From NCBI RefSeq assembly GCF_021155765.1, contig NC_060117.1, positions 6,166,001 to 6,230,000 of the forward strand: a stretch of 64,000 bases of DNA, read 5' to 3'. The translations under genes and the position numbers were made by a program. The stretch comes from Diprion similis. Its lineage: Eukaryota; Arthropoda; Insecta; Hymenoptera; Diprionidae. Below the pieces are notes generated by a model. The model had not been told where the DNA came from, searched no databases, and was given only the letters and a program-made list of their open reading frames with translations. Shown in pieces: positions 36,201-47,300 of this stretch; the stretch's first letter is position 1; the number at the start of each line of letters is the position of its first letter.

Positions 36201-39098
36201 AAATTGCCCGAAAGTAACCCACTTAATGTATCTGAAGGAGTTGAAAGGCAAGAAAATTCGTCGGAAAATGTGGAGAGGAAAAAAACTTGCACTGTTTTAC
36301 CAGTGGCTGGAAAATTCTCAAATAATAGAACAGACTTGAAGTCTTCGAAGCTGAAGAGCCTGTCCCGGGAAGAATTGAGGAATGTTAAAATATCCGAACC
36401 AACAGATTTCGTCCACGTCGCCTCGGTGACGAATCCGAAATTGATAGTTGAAAAGAACAGATCGAATTCTGCGTCGACGGTGAGTCAGAATCGAATTTCC
36501 TTGACGTTACCGATCAGTTTGGACGCTGATGAGCAGAACAGAATCCAGTCGATGACGAAAAACTGGTGCAGTAGAAACCTGACGAACGGGGGAGAGCTGA
36601 AGAATGAAATTAAGGTGAACAGCCATAAATACGTGCCGATGAGCCCCGCCGATCTGAGCAGAAAAAATGTAAAATCGAAGACCGCGTTCTTTGATCAAAT
36701 GAAAAGCGATGCGACCGTGGCGGCGAAAAGGGAACCCCTGAGAAGGCTGCAGTGCACGAATGGAAACGTGGCCGACCGCCAAGAATCCGAAAGGGAGAAA
36801 GTACCCGAGCAGCTGGGCAACGCAACTGCGACGGTGGTGAAAACGGGTGAAAACGAGGCCGAGGAGAAAATTTATGAACTGATGGCTGACGTTCCGTCAA
36901 GACCAACGCCGAATTCAAGCTTCCTGTGGAGCAGCCAGCAGATGAAAATCTCGAAATCACTAGCCAATCTAGCCAACGGAACAACTAGCCAGCGAATATC
37001 TTACAAGTCGAACAAATTCCCACTCGAGGAAAGACAAGCCTCGGTTGACTCCAATCCCGACGATGAGTACGAGGAATACGAAGAGTATGACGAATATGAC
37101 CACGTGGGACCCTCCAGAGAATCTGCCGAAGTAAGTCACAGTTGATAATCCAATCTCAAGGGGGACCCTAACATTTTAACCCAAAAAATAGTCCTCCGTC
37201 ATTAACCCAAATTGGTCACACCTCACTAGAATCGCCCTAATTCGCCCCCAGTTCCAAAAAACTGATAACCTACCTCAACAATGAGTTCCAAAATTACTCT
37301 ACAAGAAGTTTGAGAAATTTTGGGCTGTAATTCACCCAGAGTGACCAATTAGGGTTAATAGTCATTGCCTGTATTGTCTATGAATTTGCAAACGGTTTTT
37401 ATGTGTGTTGTGTTTTTCGTACACAAAGTACCCGTTTCTATGATAGTAAAGTGAGTCTGCAGCAAATGCGCAAGCCCGGAGTACAGAAAAGGCCATTTTT
37501 AGATCCTGCGCATGCGCTGTCGCAAACAAATCTGAAATTACGCGACTCTAACCTCAATTTCGTAATTCGTCAAAAAAAGAAAAGCGTAACACACTCTTGT
37601 TACATAAGGAATCGTGTGCAGCAATACCATTTTTGTACTTGAAAATTAGAGCCAGACCCTGTTTAACCAGAAAAATATTTCGCCAGTCCATTGGAATGCT
37701 TTGAGATAGGTTTTGATTTTTAGAGACAGTTGAATCTCCTGATGTTTTTCGAAAATAAGAATGAGACAATTTTTTATCCAGAAAAAGCTTATCACGATAT
37801 ATCATTTAGATTAATTCTTTGAAGTAAGTTTTGGTGGCTAGGCATGGTTGAATTTCTTAACATTACTCATTCCGGGTAATTAGAACACTGTCTTTACTTG
37901 GCAACTTGATAGTAGTAGATGTGAAAAATGTATCCAACTTGTAATTGCAATCTGACAATGAGTAACGATTATTCTGTTTCAATCTTCCTTAGAAGTACGA
38001 TTACGACGACGTGGGACCAACGCTTGTGGAAGAAGTGACAGAATTGGAAGGAAACGAGGAAGACGTTTACGACGACGTGATGCCACCAAGTTATGCATCG
38101 ATAGGAGAAAACACGTCGCCGAGTGGCACAAGAGCTAAGAGTGGTTATCTTGCGGTTCGAAATCTTGACGGGGATCGTTTCTCACCGAAAATGGAAGCCT
38201 CGATGATAGTTCCGCCGAAGGAACAATTTGTCAGAGAAGCATTGTTGCAGCAAAATGATAAAGTTAATGGTGAAAACCCTTACTTGTCCATTAACAACGA
38301 ATACTCAAGTCTCGAAGACGTCTCCTGTGATCATGACGTCTACGATGACGTTGATCTTCCTCATCAGGAACGCGTCAATAGCTTATACGCTGGCTCTCTA
38401 TCGGGATTGAATTCTACCAGAGATGAATCCGAGTGGGAAGATTTGGATGAAACGTTGCCGCCGCCACTTCCTCTTCCGTTACCTCAACGAAATGGAACAA
38501 GGTAAATTTTAACCTGTGTTTTTATTTCTTTTCAACGACCTCTAAAAACTCCATTAGTAGTATCCCTACATTTGTATTTTGGGATATCTGTAGCTTTAGG
38601 GTGTTAAAGATAAATCATTTCACTTTATCGATGAAAGCAAACGAAACACGTCATAAGTTTTAGGACAACTTATGAAGTAAAATGCAAATCATTTCTAAAG
38701 CAACTATATTTGGATATAACATTCTAAATGCAGTTTTACCATAAAATTGTTTCAAGTGTTTTCGAATGTGGGAACTTTCGCAAAATAAAGCGAAAATATG
38801 ATATTGAAAAATTTGATAATTTCACAGGTCGTCATAGTTCTGAGCACATTTTACTTCTGAAATTTTTCACTGACTGCAAATTCATTCTTTTATTTTAATT
38901 GCTGCATCTGTTACAGGAATGATCGTTTTTTGATTGCATTTTTCAGCACGAAGGGGGGAGAAGATGTTCAGGTGACACCTTGTAAGAAAAAGTTGGGACT
39001 GACTTGGTCGCACAAAGTACGAAGACAACGGTCCAAAGCGTCGCGAGAAAATTCAGCACGATCTTCAGCCCAGAATACCTGCGACCACACCTCAGTCG
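33299..39098 (+). CDS. Tyrosine-motif-rich signalling scaffold, incomplete at 3' end
   Basis: I do not recognise this gene. Seen: exons 33299-33562, 35715-37130, 37993-38501 and 38947-39098 join in phase (0, 0, 2) to 780 codons plus one base, ending in an open donor CG|GTAAGC. No signal peptide or membrane segment is evident. Exon 1 encodes the ITIM-like KIVYATLD (Tyr33). Exon 2 is long, polar and Ser/Asn/Lys-rich, ending in an acidic tyrosine cluster (YEEYEEYDEYDHVGP, Tyr540-549). Exon 3 carries repeated Y-D-D-V motifs (Tyr564, Tyr586 and one near its end), SGYLAV, NPYLSI, and a proline run PPPLPLPLP before QRNGTR. Exon 4 is basic (SHKVRRQRSKASREN). YDDV repeats and proline runs are typical of SH2/SH3-binding adaptors such as ADAP/FYB; homology is not claimed. 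No folded domain is seen, so catalytic or interaction domains may lie in missing exons. Intron 1 holds two MITEs. Confidence 0.75.
33807..33933. mobile_element. Small MITE in intron 1 of the scaffold gene
   Basis: GATGCGTTCCGAAA (33,807-33,820) is mirrored by TTTCGGAACGCACTC (33,921-33,935), leaving an interior of about 100 bases. The inverted ends match except near the tip. No clear target duplication was identified. Confidence 0.5.
34553..34918. mobile_element. CGTGGTG-family MITE, copy 2, uninterrupted
   Basis: A 366-bp element with ends CGTGGTGTGAGTATACATGG and CCATGTATACTCACACCACG. It has a perfect 8-bp target duplication GGACTGAA (34,545-34,552 and 34,919-34,926). It matches 4979-5338 plus 6193-6198 of copy 1 along its length and shows the empty site for the foldback nested there. 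It sits in intron 1 of the scaffold gene. Non-autonomous; no transposase frame. Confidence 0.9.
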
Positions 39099-39729
39099 GT
39101 AAGCAGAAACAGTTCCTTTTCTCACGTATCGTCCTCTAATTTTCGCATTAGTTATTCACTTCACGGTGATATATTCCTGCTTCCCGATTGTCTCTGTTGT
39201 TATTATACCTTCTCGACTTTCGTACGCATCAATAACACAAAGTAAATACATAGTGTGTATAATTACTTATCCATTTATTAACTTTCGGATATTCTGGTGG
39301 ACAAGGTTAACTAATTTACTATCGCATTTTGTTTAAAAATATGTGTTAGTCATTTGTTACTGAGGAATAATAACACGTGTAAATGTGCTTGAGGTAAAAT
39401 TGCATGTCGATAACAAATAATTGGTAAAAATTTAACACTTCATATTAGTTTTATATCTCAATAAAAGAATCCTTGTTTCTACGTTAATTTTGAATTTTTC
39501 CAAAATCATTTATTTCTATTTTGTGGAAATTCAGATGTGAATTTTCACTAAAATTGTTTTCGGTAATTAATTACATAGGATAAATTAACTAAATTAATAC
39601 TTCTGTGTAATGAATATAATAAATTTTTCTCGTGACGGGCTCTTTCACGTCATATTTGTTTTTTTATTATTAAATTTACATAATTTATGTTCTAAGGCAA
39701 GCAGAATTTCTAGATACATCAATTGTATG

Positions 39730-39809
<80 letters not shown>

Positions 39810-41109
39810 GTCAACGAAGAGACAAAATCAAAAAGATTATGAGTTATAAATTATAATTTCCTCTAATCTTCTTCTTTCTTATATACATCTCTAATCGCTT
39901 CTTATGTGTGTTCAGCTATCTATGTGACCTGTTCAATGTTTCATCTCGATGTTATCATGTGTATGCATACGTGTAAAATGTGTAATGACGTATTCACACG
40001 ATAAAATAAAGCTTTACTCTACTCTTATACTATTCTATACTGTTAATGACATCTATTCGAATCGTAATCTAATCTATTTTATGTATACTTCAATCTGTTA
40101 ACAGCGAGACTGCATGTTTGTGCATGTATCTATGAATTGTGGATTATTATTCATATGTATAACATCGTTTTGTTCTATTATCTTATCTCCCAAGTTGCAC
40201 TTCCTTCCCCTGGTTATATTTTTATATTTTATCACATTCCTGTCATATCTGCTTTTCATATGTTTTTAAACAAAATTATCACTCCAGAAGTACTGAATAT
40301 ATACAGAATTGCTAATGGCGTGCTATCAAAGAATTTTGATACAGGATAAATGAATGAATTCTCACTTTGACTATAATCTTTATTAGTTAGACTAGTTCAA
40401 CCAAATCATTCTCGTAGAGCAAAACAAGAAATACAGTAAAACGATTTGTGGGATTGAAAACAGACGTACCAATACTTTTTTAACACTTCGATATATTTAT
40501 AATTGTATGTCTGAATGATATTACGTGCAATTGACGTACTTAAGTGTGAGAATTTAAGGTATTCTGATGCGTTGGATTATACAAGGCCTGTTGAAATTAT
40601 TTGAAAATGATTTCAAAGTATGAGCATGCCGTAACGACAATTATATCTGACCGGTAGCCGTAGATTGTACAGTAATTATTGGCGCGTGACTCATCGATTG
40701 GCACGTGCATGGAGATAGTTGTATCCTGCCTGTGAATGCAGTGCTCCTTTTGATCGCGCGCTGGACAATGTTGGACTTTTAAACTGAGAAATTGAACAAC
40801 GGTAAGGTTCAGATTGAGGTAGGTCGGATATGAGGACCTTGAGGGAGATTCAGTTCTGTAATCGTTGCAATGACAAATGCGAGTCGATTGTGTGTTACAA
40901 CAAATTTGTGTGAGATTAAATTTGAGTGATGGGTTTGGTGGTGTTTCGGCGGACAGCTGTGTGTCATGAAATCGATTTTACCGGCTTGTTACGATTCTTT
41001 TGAACCTGGATTACTCCAAAAAACTGATTGACAAGGAAACAAACATTGGAAGCAGATGATTAGGAAATTAAACAAGATAAGAGTGATAGTATGATGTGGA
41101 TTATTTGCA
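39099..41109. other. Scaffold-gene intron sequence before the satellite
   Basis: AT-rich DNA after the last visible exon's donor. A (TA)n tract fills 39,732-39,806. No further exon with an acceptor in the required phase was recognised. The last few hundred bases become less AT-rich towards the array. Confidence 0.45.
39732..39806. repeat. (TA)n microsatellite, about 37 units
   Basis: About 75 bases of uninterrupted TA dinucleotides, the longest in the window. Confidence 0.95.
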
Positions 41110-41385
41110 CGTTCTGGGTGGTTCCATTCGTGCGGAAAAGATCTTTGAATAAATTCTCGGACGAAATAATTTTTGCACAAAAAAGTAGAAAAATCTATAC
41201 TTAAATCGATTTTGGATGATTCAATGACTAAGGGTTCCGAATATTGTTGCGGGAAAAATCAATTGCGTAGAATCCCATTACGCTGCAAGCAACGCCTGAA
41301 AAGTAAGAGCCAAAAAACTCGTGATTTTCATCGACATTTCTCTGCTAATGGGCCTACGCTATTTTGAATGTGTTTTCTGAGTTCC
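41110..41385. repeat. Degenerate edge unit of the satellite array
   Basis: Diverged but alignable to the 304-bp unit. GGACGAAATAATTTTTGCAC corresponds to the unit's CCAGACAAAAGATTTTTCGG, and ATTACGCTGCAAGCAACGCC to GATACGCTGCGAGCAACACC. Similarity rises rightward until the last bases (TGTTTTCTGAGTTCC) are identical to the core. Confidence 0.75.
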
Positions 41386-44300
41386 TGGGCGTCGAATTAG
41401 TCTAAAAAGCGTCCTACGGATCGATTCCCAGACAAAAGATTTTTCGGCCAAAAAAAAATCCAAGGCTAACCCCTTTGCATTTTTGGCGAAAATTTCGACG
41501 ACTTTGAAAAGTGCTGCAATTAATTCTTTAGGGTACTATTCCGACGTGATTTTGCGAGAGGAATCGATTAATCGCAGTCCCGATACGCTGCGAGCAACAC
41601 CTGCAAAGTTACAGCCGAAAAACTGCAGATTTTCATCGTCATTTCTCCGCTGCTGGTCCTAGGATATTTTTCATGTGTTTTCTGAGTTCCTGGGCGTCGA
41701 ATTAGTCTAAAAAGCGTCATACGGATCGATTCCCAGACAAAAGATTTTTCGGCCAAAAAAAATCCAAGGCTAACCCCTTTGCATTTTTGGCGAAAATTTC
41801 GACGACTTTGAAAAGTGCTGCAATTGATTCTTTAGGGTACTATTCCGACGTGATTTTGCGAGAGGAATCGATTAATCGCAGTCCCGATACGCTGCGAGCA
41901 ACACCTGCAAAGTTACAGCCGAAAAACTGCAGATTTTCATCGTCATTTCTCCGCTGCTGGTCCTAGGCTATTTTTCATGTGTTTTCTGAGTTCCTGGGCG
42001 TCGAATTAGTCTAAAAAGCGTCATACGGATCGATTCCCAGACAAAAGATTTTTCGGCCAAAAAAAATCCAAGGCTAACCCCTTTGCATTTTTGGCGAAAA
42101 TTTCGACGACTTTGAAAAGTGCTGCAATTAATTCTTTAGGGTACTATTCCGACGTGATTTTGCGAGAGGAATCGATTAATCGCAGTCCCGATACGCTGCG
42201 AGCAACACCTGCAAAGTTACAGCCGAAAAACTGCAGATTTTCATCGTCATTTCTCCGCTGCTGGTCCTAGGATATTTTTCATGTGTTTTCTGAGTTCCTG
42301 GGCGTCGAATTAGTCTAAAAAGCGTCATACGGATCGATTCCCAGACAAAAGATTTTTCGGCCAAAAAAAATCCAAGGCTAACCCCTTTGCATTTTTGGCG
42401 AAAATTTCGACGACTTTGAAAAGTGCTGCAATTAATTCTTTAGGGTACTATTCCGACGTGATTTTGCGAGAGGAATCGATTAATCGCAGTCCCGATACGC
42501 TGCGAGCAACACCCGCAAAGTTACAGCCGAAAAACTGCAGATTTTCATCGTCATTTCTCCGCTGCTGGTCCTAGGATATTTTTCATGTGTTTTCTGAGTT
42601 CCTGGGCGTCGAATTAGTCTAAAAAGCGTCATACGGATCGATTCCCAGACAAAAGATTTTTCGGCCAAAAAAAATCCAAGGCTAACCCCTTTGCATTTTT
42701 GGCGAAAATTTCGACGACTTTGAAAAGTGTTGCAATTAATTCTTTAGGGTACTATTCCGACGTGATTTTGCGAGAGGAATCGATTAATCGCAGTCCCGAT
42801 ACGCTGCGAGCAACACCCGCAAAGTTACAGCCGAAAAACTGCAGATTTTCATCGTCATTTCTCCGCTGCTGGTCCTAGGCTATTTTTCATGTGTTTTCTG
42901 AGTTCCTGGGCGTCGAATTAGTCTAAAAAGCGTCATACGGATCGATTCCCAGACAAAAGATTTTTCGGCCAAAAAAAATCCAAGGCTAACCCCTTTGCAT
43001 TTTTGGCGAAAATTTCGACGACTCTGAAAAGTGCTGCAATTGATTCTTTAGGGTACTATTCCGACGTGATTTTGCGAGAGAAATCGATGAATCGCAGTCC
43101 CGATACGCTGCGAGCAACACCTGCAAAGTTACAGCCGAAAAACTGCAGATTTTCATCGTCATTTCTCCGCTGCTGGTCCTAGGCTATTTTTCATGTGTTT
43201 TCTGAGTTCCTGGGCGTCGAATTAGTCTAAAAAGCGTCATACGGATCGATTCCCAGACAAAAGATTTTTCGGCCAAAAAAAATCCAAGGCTAACCCCTTT
43301 GCATTTTTGGCGAAAATTTCGACGACTTTGAAAAGTGCTGCAATTAATTCTTTAGGGTACTATTCCGACGTGATTTTGCGAGAGGAATCGATTGATCGCA
43401 GTCCCGATACGCTGCGAGCAACACCTGCAAAGTTACAGCCGAAAAACTGCAGATTTTCATCGTCATTTCTCCGCTGCTGGTCCTAGGCTATTTTTCATTT
43501 GTTTTCTGAGTTCCTGGGCGTCGAATTAGTCTAAAAAGCGTCATACGGATCGATTCCCAGACAAAATATTTTTCGGCCAAAAAAAATCCAAGGCTAACCC
43601 CTTTGCATTTTTGGCGAAAATTTCGACGACTTTGAAAAGTGCTGCAATTAATTCTTTAGGGTACTATTCCGACGTGATTTTGCGAGAGGAATCGATTAAT
43701 CGCAGTCCCGATACGCTGCGAGCAACACCTGCAAAGTTACAGCCGAAAAACTGCAGATTTTCATCGTCATTTCTCCGCTGCTGGTCCTAGGCTATTTTTC
43801 ATGTGTTTTCTGAGTTCCTGGGCGTCGAATTAGTCTAAAAAGCGTCATACGGATCGATTCCCAGACAAAAGATTTTTCGGCCAAAAAAAATCCAAGGCTA
43901 ACCCCTTTGCATTTTTGGCGAAAATTTCGACGACTTTGAAAAGTGTTGCAATTAATTCTTTAGGGTACTATTCCGACGTGATTTTGCGAGAGGAATCGAT
44001 TAATCGCAGTCCCGATACGCTGCGAGCAACACCCGCAAAGTTACAGCCGAAAAACTGCAGATTTTCATCGTCATTTCTCCGCTGCTGGTCCTAGGCTATT
44101 TTTCATGTGTTTTCTGAGTTCCTGGGCGTCGAATTAGTCTAAAAAGCGTCATACGGATCGATTCCCAGACAAAAGATTTTTCGGCCAAAAAAAATCCAAG
44201 GCTAACCCCTTTGCATTTTTGGCGAAAATTTCGACGACTCTGAAAAGTGCTGCAATTGATTCTTTAGGGTACTATTCCGACGTGATTTTGCGAGAGGAAT

Positions 44301-47300
44301 CGATTAATCGCAGTCCCGATACGCTGCGAGCAACACCTGCAAAGTTACAGCCGAAAAACTGCAGATTTTCATCGTCATTTCTCCGCTGCTGGTCCTAGGC
44401 TATTTTTCATGTGTTTTCTGAGTTCCTGGGCGTCGAATTAGTCTAAAAAGCGTCATACGGATCGATTCCCAGACAAAAGATTTTTCGGCCAAAAAAAATC
44501 CAAGGCTAACCCCTTTGCATTTTTGGCGAAAATTTCGACGACTTTGAAAAGTGTTGCAATTAATTCTTTAGGGTACTATTCCGACGTGATTTTGCGAGAG
44601 GAATCGATTAATCGCAGTCCCGATACGCTGCGAGCAACACCCGCAAAGTTACAGCCGAAAAACTGCAGATTTTCATCGTCATTTCTCCGCTGCTGGTCCT
44701 AGGCTATTTTTCATGTGTTTTCTGAGTTCCTGGGCGTCGAATTAGTCTAAAAAGCGTCATACGGATCGATTCCCAGACAAAAGATTTTTCGGCCAAAAAA
44801 AATCCAAGGCTAACCCCTTTGCATTTTTGGCGAAAATTTCGACGACTCTGAAAAGTGCTGCAATTGATTCTTTAGGATACTATTCCGACGTGATTTTGCG
44901 AGAGGAATCGATTAATCGCAGTCCCGATACGCTGCGAGCAACACCTGCAAAGTTACAGCCGAAAAACTGCAGATTTTCATCGTCATTTCTCCGCTGCTGG
45001 TCCTAGGCTATTTTTCATGTGTTTTCTGAGTTCCTGGGCGTCGAATTAGTCTAAAAAGCGTCATACGGATCGATTCCCAGACAAAAGATTTTTCGGCCAA
45101 AAAAAATCCAAGGCTAACCCCTTTGCATTTTTGGCGAAAATTTCGACGACTTTGAAAAGTGTTGCAATTAATTCTTTAGGGTACTATTCCGACGTGATTT
45201 TGCGAGAGGAATCGATTAATCGCAGTCCCGATACGCTGCGAGCAACACCTGCAAAGTTACAGCCGAAAAACTGCAGATTTTCATCGTCATTTCTCCGCTG
45301 CTGGTCCTAGGCTATTTTTCATGTGTTTTCTGAGTTCCTGGGCGTCGAATTAGTCTAAAAAGCGTCATACGGATCGATTCCCAGACAAAAGATTTTTCGG
45401 CCAAAAAAAATCCAAGGCTAACCCCTTTGCATTTTTGGCGAAAATTTCGACGACTTTGAAAAGTGTTGCAATTAATTCTTTAGGGTACTATTCCGACGTG
45501 ATTTTGCGAGAGGAATCGATTAATCGCAGTCCCGATACGCTGCGAGCAACACCCGCAAAGTTACAGCCGAAAAACTGCAGATTTTCATCGTCATTTCTCC
45601 GCTGCTGGTCCTAGGCTATTTTTCATGTGTTTTCTGAGTTCCTGGGCGTCGAATTAGTCTAAAAAGCGTCATACGGATCGATTCCCAGACAAAAGATTTT
45701 TCGGCCAAAAAAAATCCAAGGCTAACCCCTTTGCATTTTTGGCGAAAATTTCGACGACTCTGAAAAGTGCTGCAATTGATTCTTTAGGGTACTATTCCGA
45801 CGTGATTTTGCGAGAGGAATCGATTAATCGCAGTCCCGATACGCTGCGAGCAACACCTGCAAAGTTACAGCCGAAAAACTGCAGATTTTCATCGTCATTT
45901 CTCCGCTGCTGGTCCTAGGCTATTTTTCATGTGTTTTCTGAGTTCCTGGGCGTCGAATTAGTCTAAAAAGCGTCATACGGATCGATTCCCAGACAAAAGA
46001 TTTTTCGGCCAAAAAAAATCCAAGGCTAACCCCTTTGCATTTTTGGCGAAAATTTCGACGACTCTGAAAAGTGCTGCAATTGATTCTTTAGGGTACTATT
46101 CCGACGTGATTTTGCGAGAGGAATCGATTAATCGCAGTCCCGATACGCTGCGAGCAACACCTGCAAAGTTACAGCCGAAAAACTGCAGATTTTCATCGTC
46201 ATTTCTCCGCTGCTGGTCCTAGGCTATTTTTCATGTGTTTTCTGAGTTCCTGGGCGTCGAATTAGTCTAAAAAGCGTCATACGGATCGATTCCCAGACAA
46301 AAGATTTTTCGGCCAAAAAAAATCCAAGGCTAACCCCTTTGCATTTTTGGCGAAAATTTCGACGACTTTGAAAAGTGCTGCAATTAATTCTTTAGGGTAC
46401 TATTCCGACGTGATTTTGCGAGAGGAATCGATTAATCGCAGTCCCGATACGCTGCGAGCAACACCTGCAAAGTTACAGCCGAAAAACTGCAGATTTTCAT
46501 CGTCATTTCTCCGCTGCTGGTCCTAGGCTATTTTTCATGTGTTTTCTGAGTTCCTGGGCGTCGAATTAGTCTAAAAAGCGTCATACGGATCGATTCCCAG
46601 ACAAAAGATTTTTCGGCCAAAAAAAATCCAAGGCTAACCCCTTTGCATTTTTGGCGAAAATTTCGACGACTTTGAAAAGTGTTGCAATTAATTCTTTAGG
46701 GTACTATTCCGACGTGATTTTGCGAGAGGAATCGATTAATCGCAGTCCCGATACGCTGCGAGCAACACCCGCAAAGTTACAGCCGAAAAACTGCAGATTT
46801 TCATCGTCATTTCTCCGCTGCTGGTCCTAGGCTATTTTTCATGTGTTTTCTGAGTTCCTGGGCGTCGAATTAGTCTAAAAAGCGTCATACGGATCGATTC
46901 CCAGACAAAAGATTTTTCGGCCAAAAAAAATCCAAGGCTAACCCCTTTGCATTTTTGGCGAAAATTTCGACGACTCTGAAAAGTGCTGCAATTGATTCTT
47001 TAGGGTACTATTCCGACGTGATTTTGCGAGAGGAATCGATTAATCGCAGTCCCGATACGCTGCGAGCAACACCTGCAAAGTTACAGCCGAAAAACTGCAG
47101 ATTTTCATCGTCATTTCTCCGCTGCTGGTCCTAGGCTATTTTTCATGTGTTTTCTGAGTTCCTGGGCGTCGAATTAGTCTAAAAAGCGTCATACGGATCG
47201 ATTCCCAGACAAAAGATTTTTCGGCCAAAAAAAATCCAAGGCTAACCCCTTTGCATTTTTGGCGAAAATTTCGACGACTTTGAAAAGTGTTGCAATTAAT

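Noticed and set aside
36507..36984. Long minus-strand frames (91 and 124 codons)
   Set aside because: They are antisense shadows of scaffold exon 2, whose + frame has matched splice phases on both sides.
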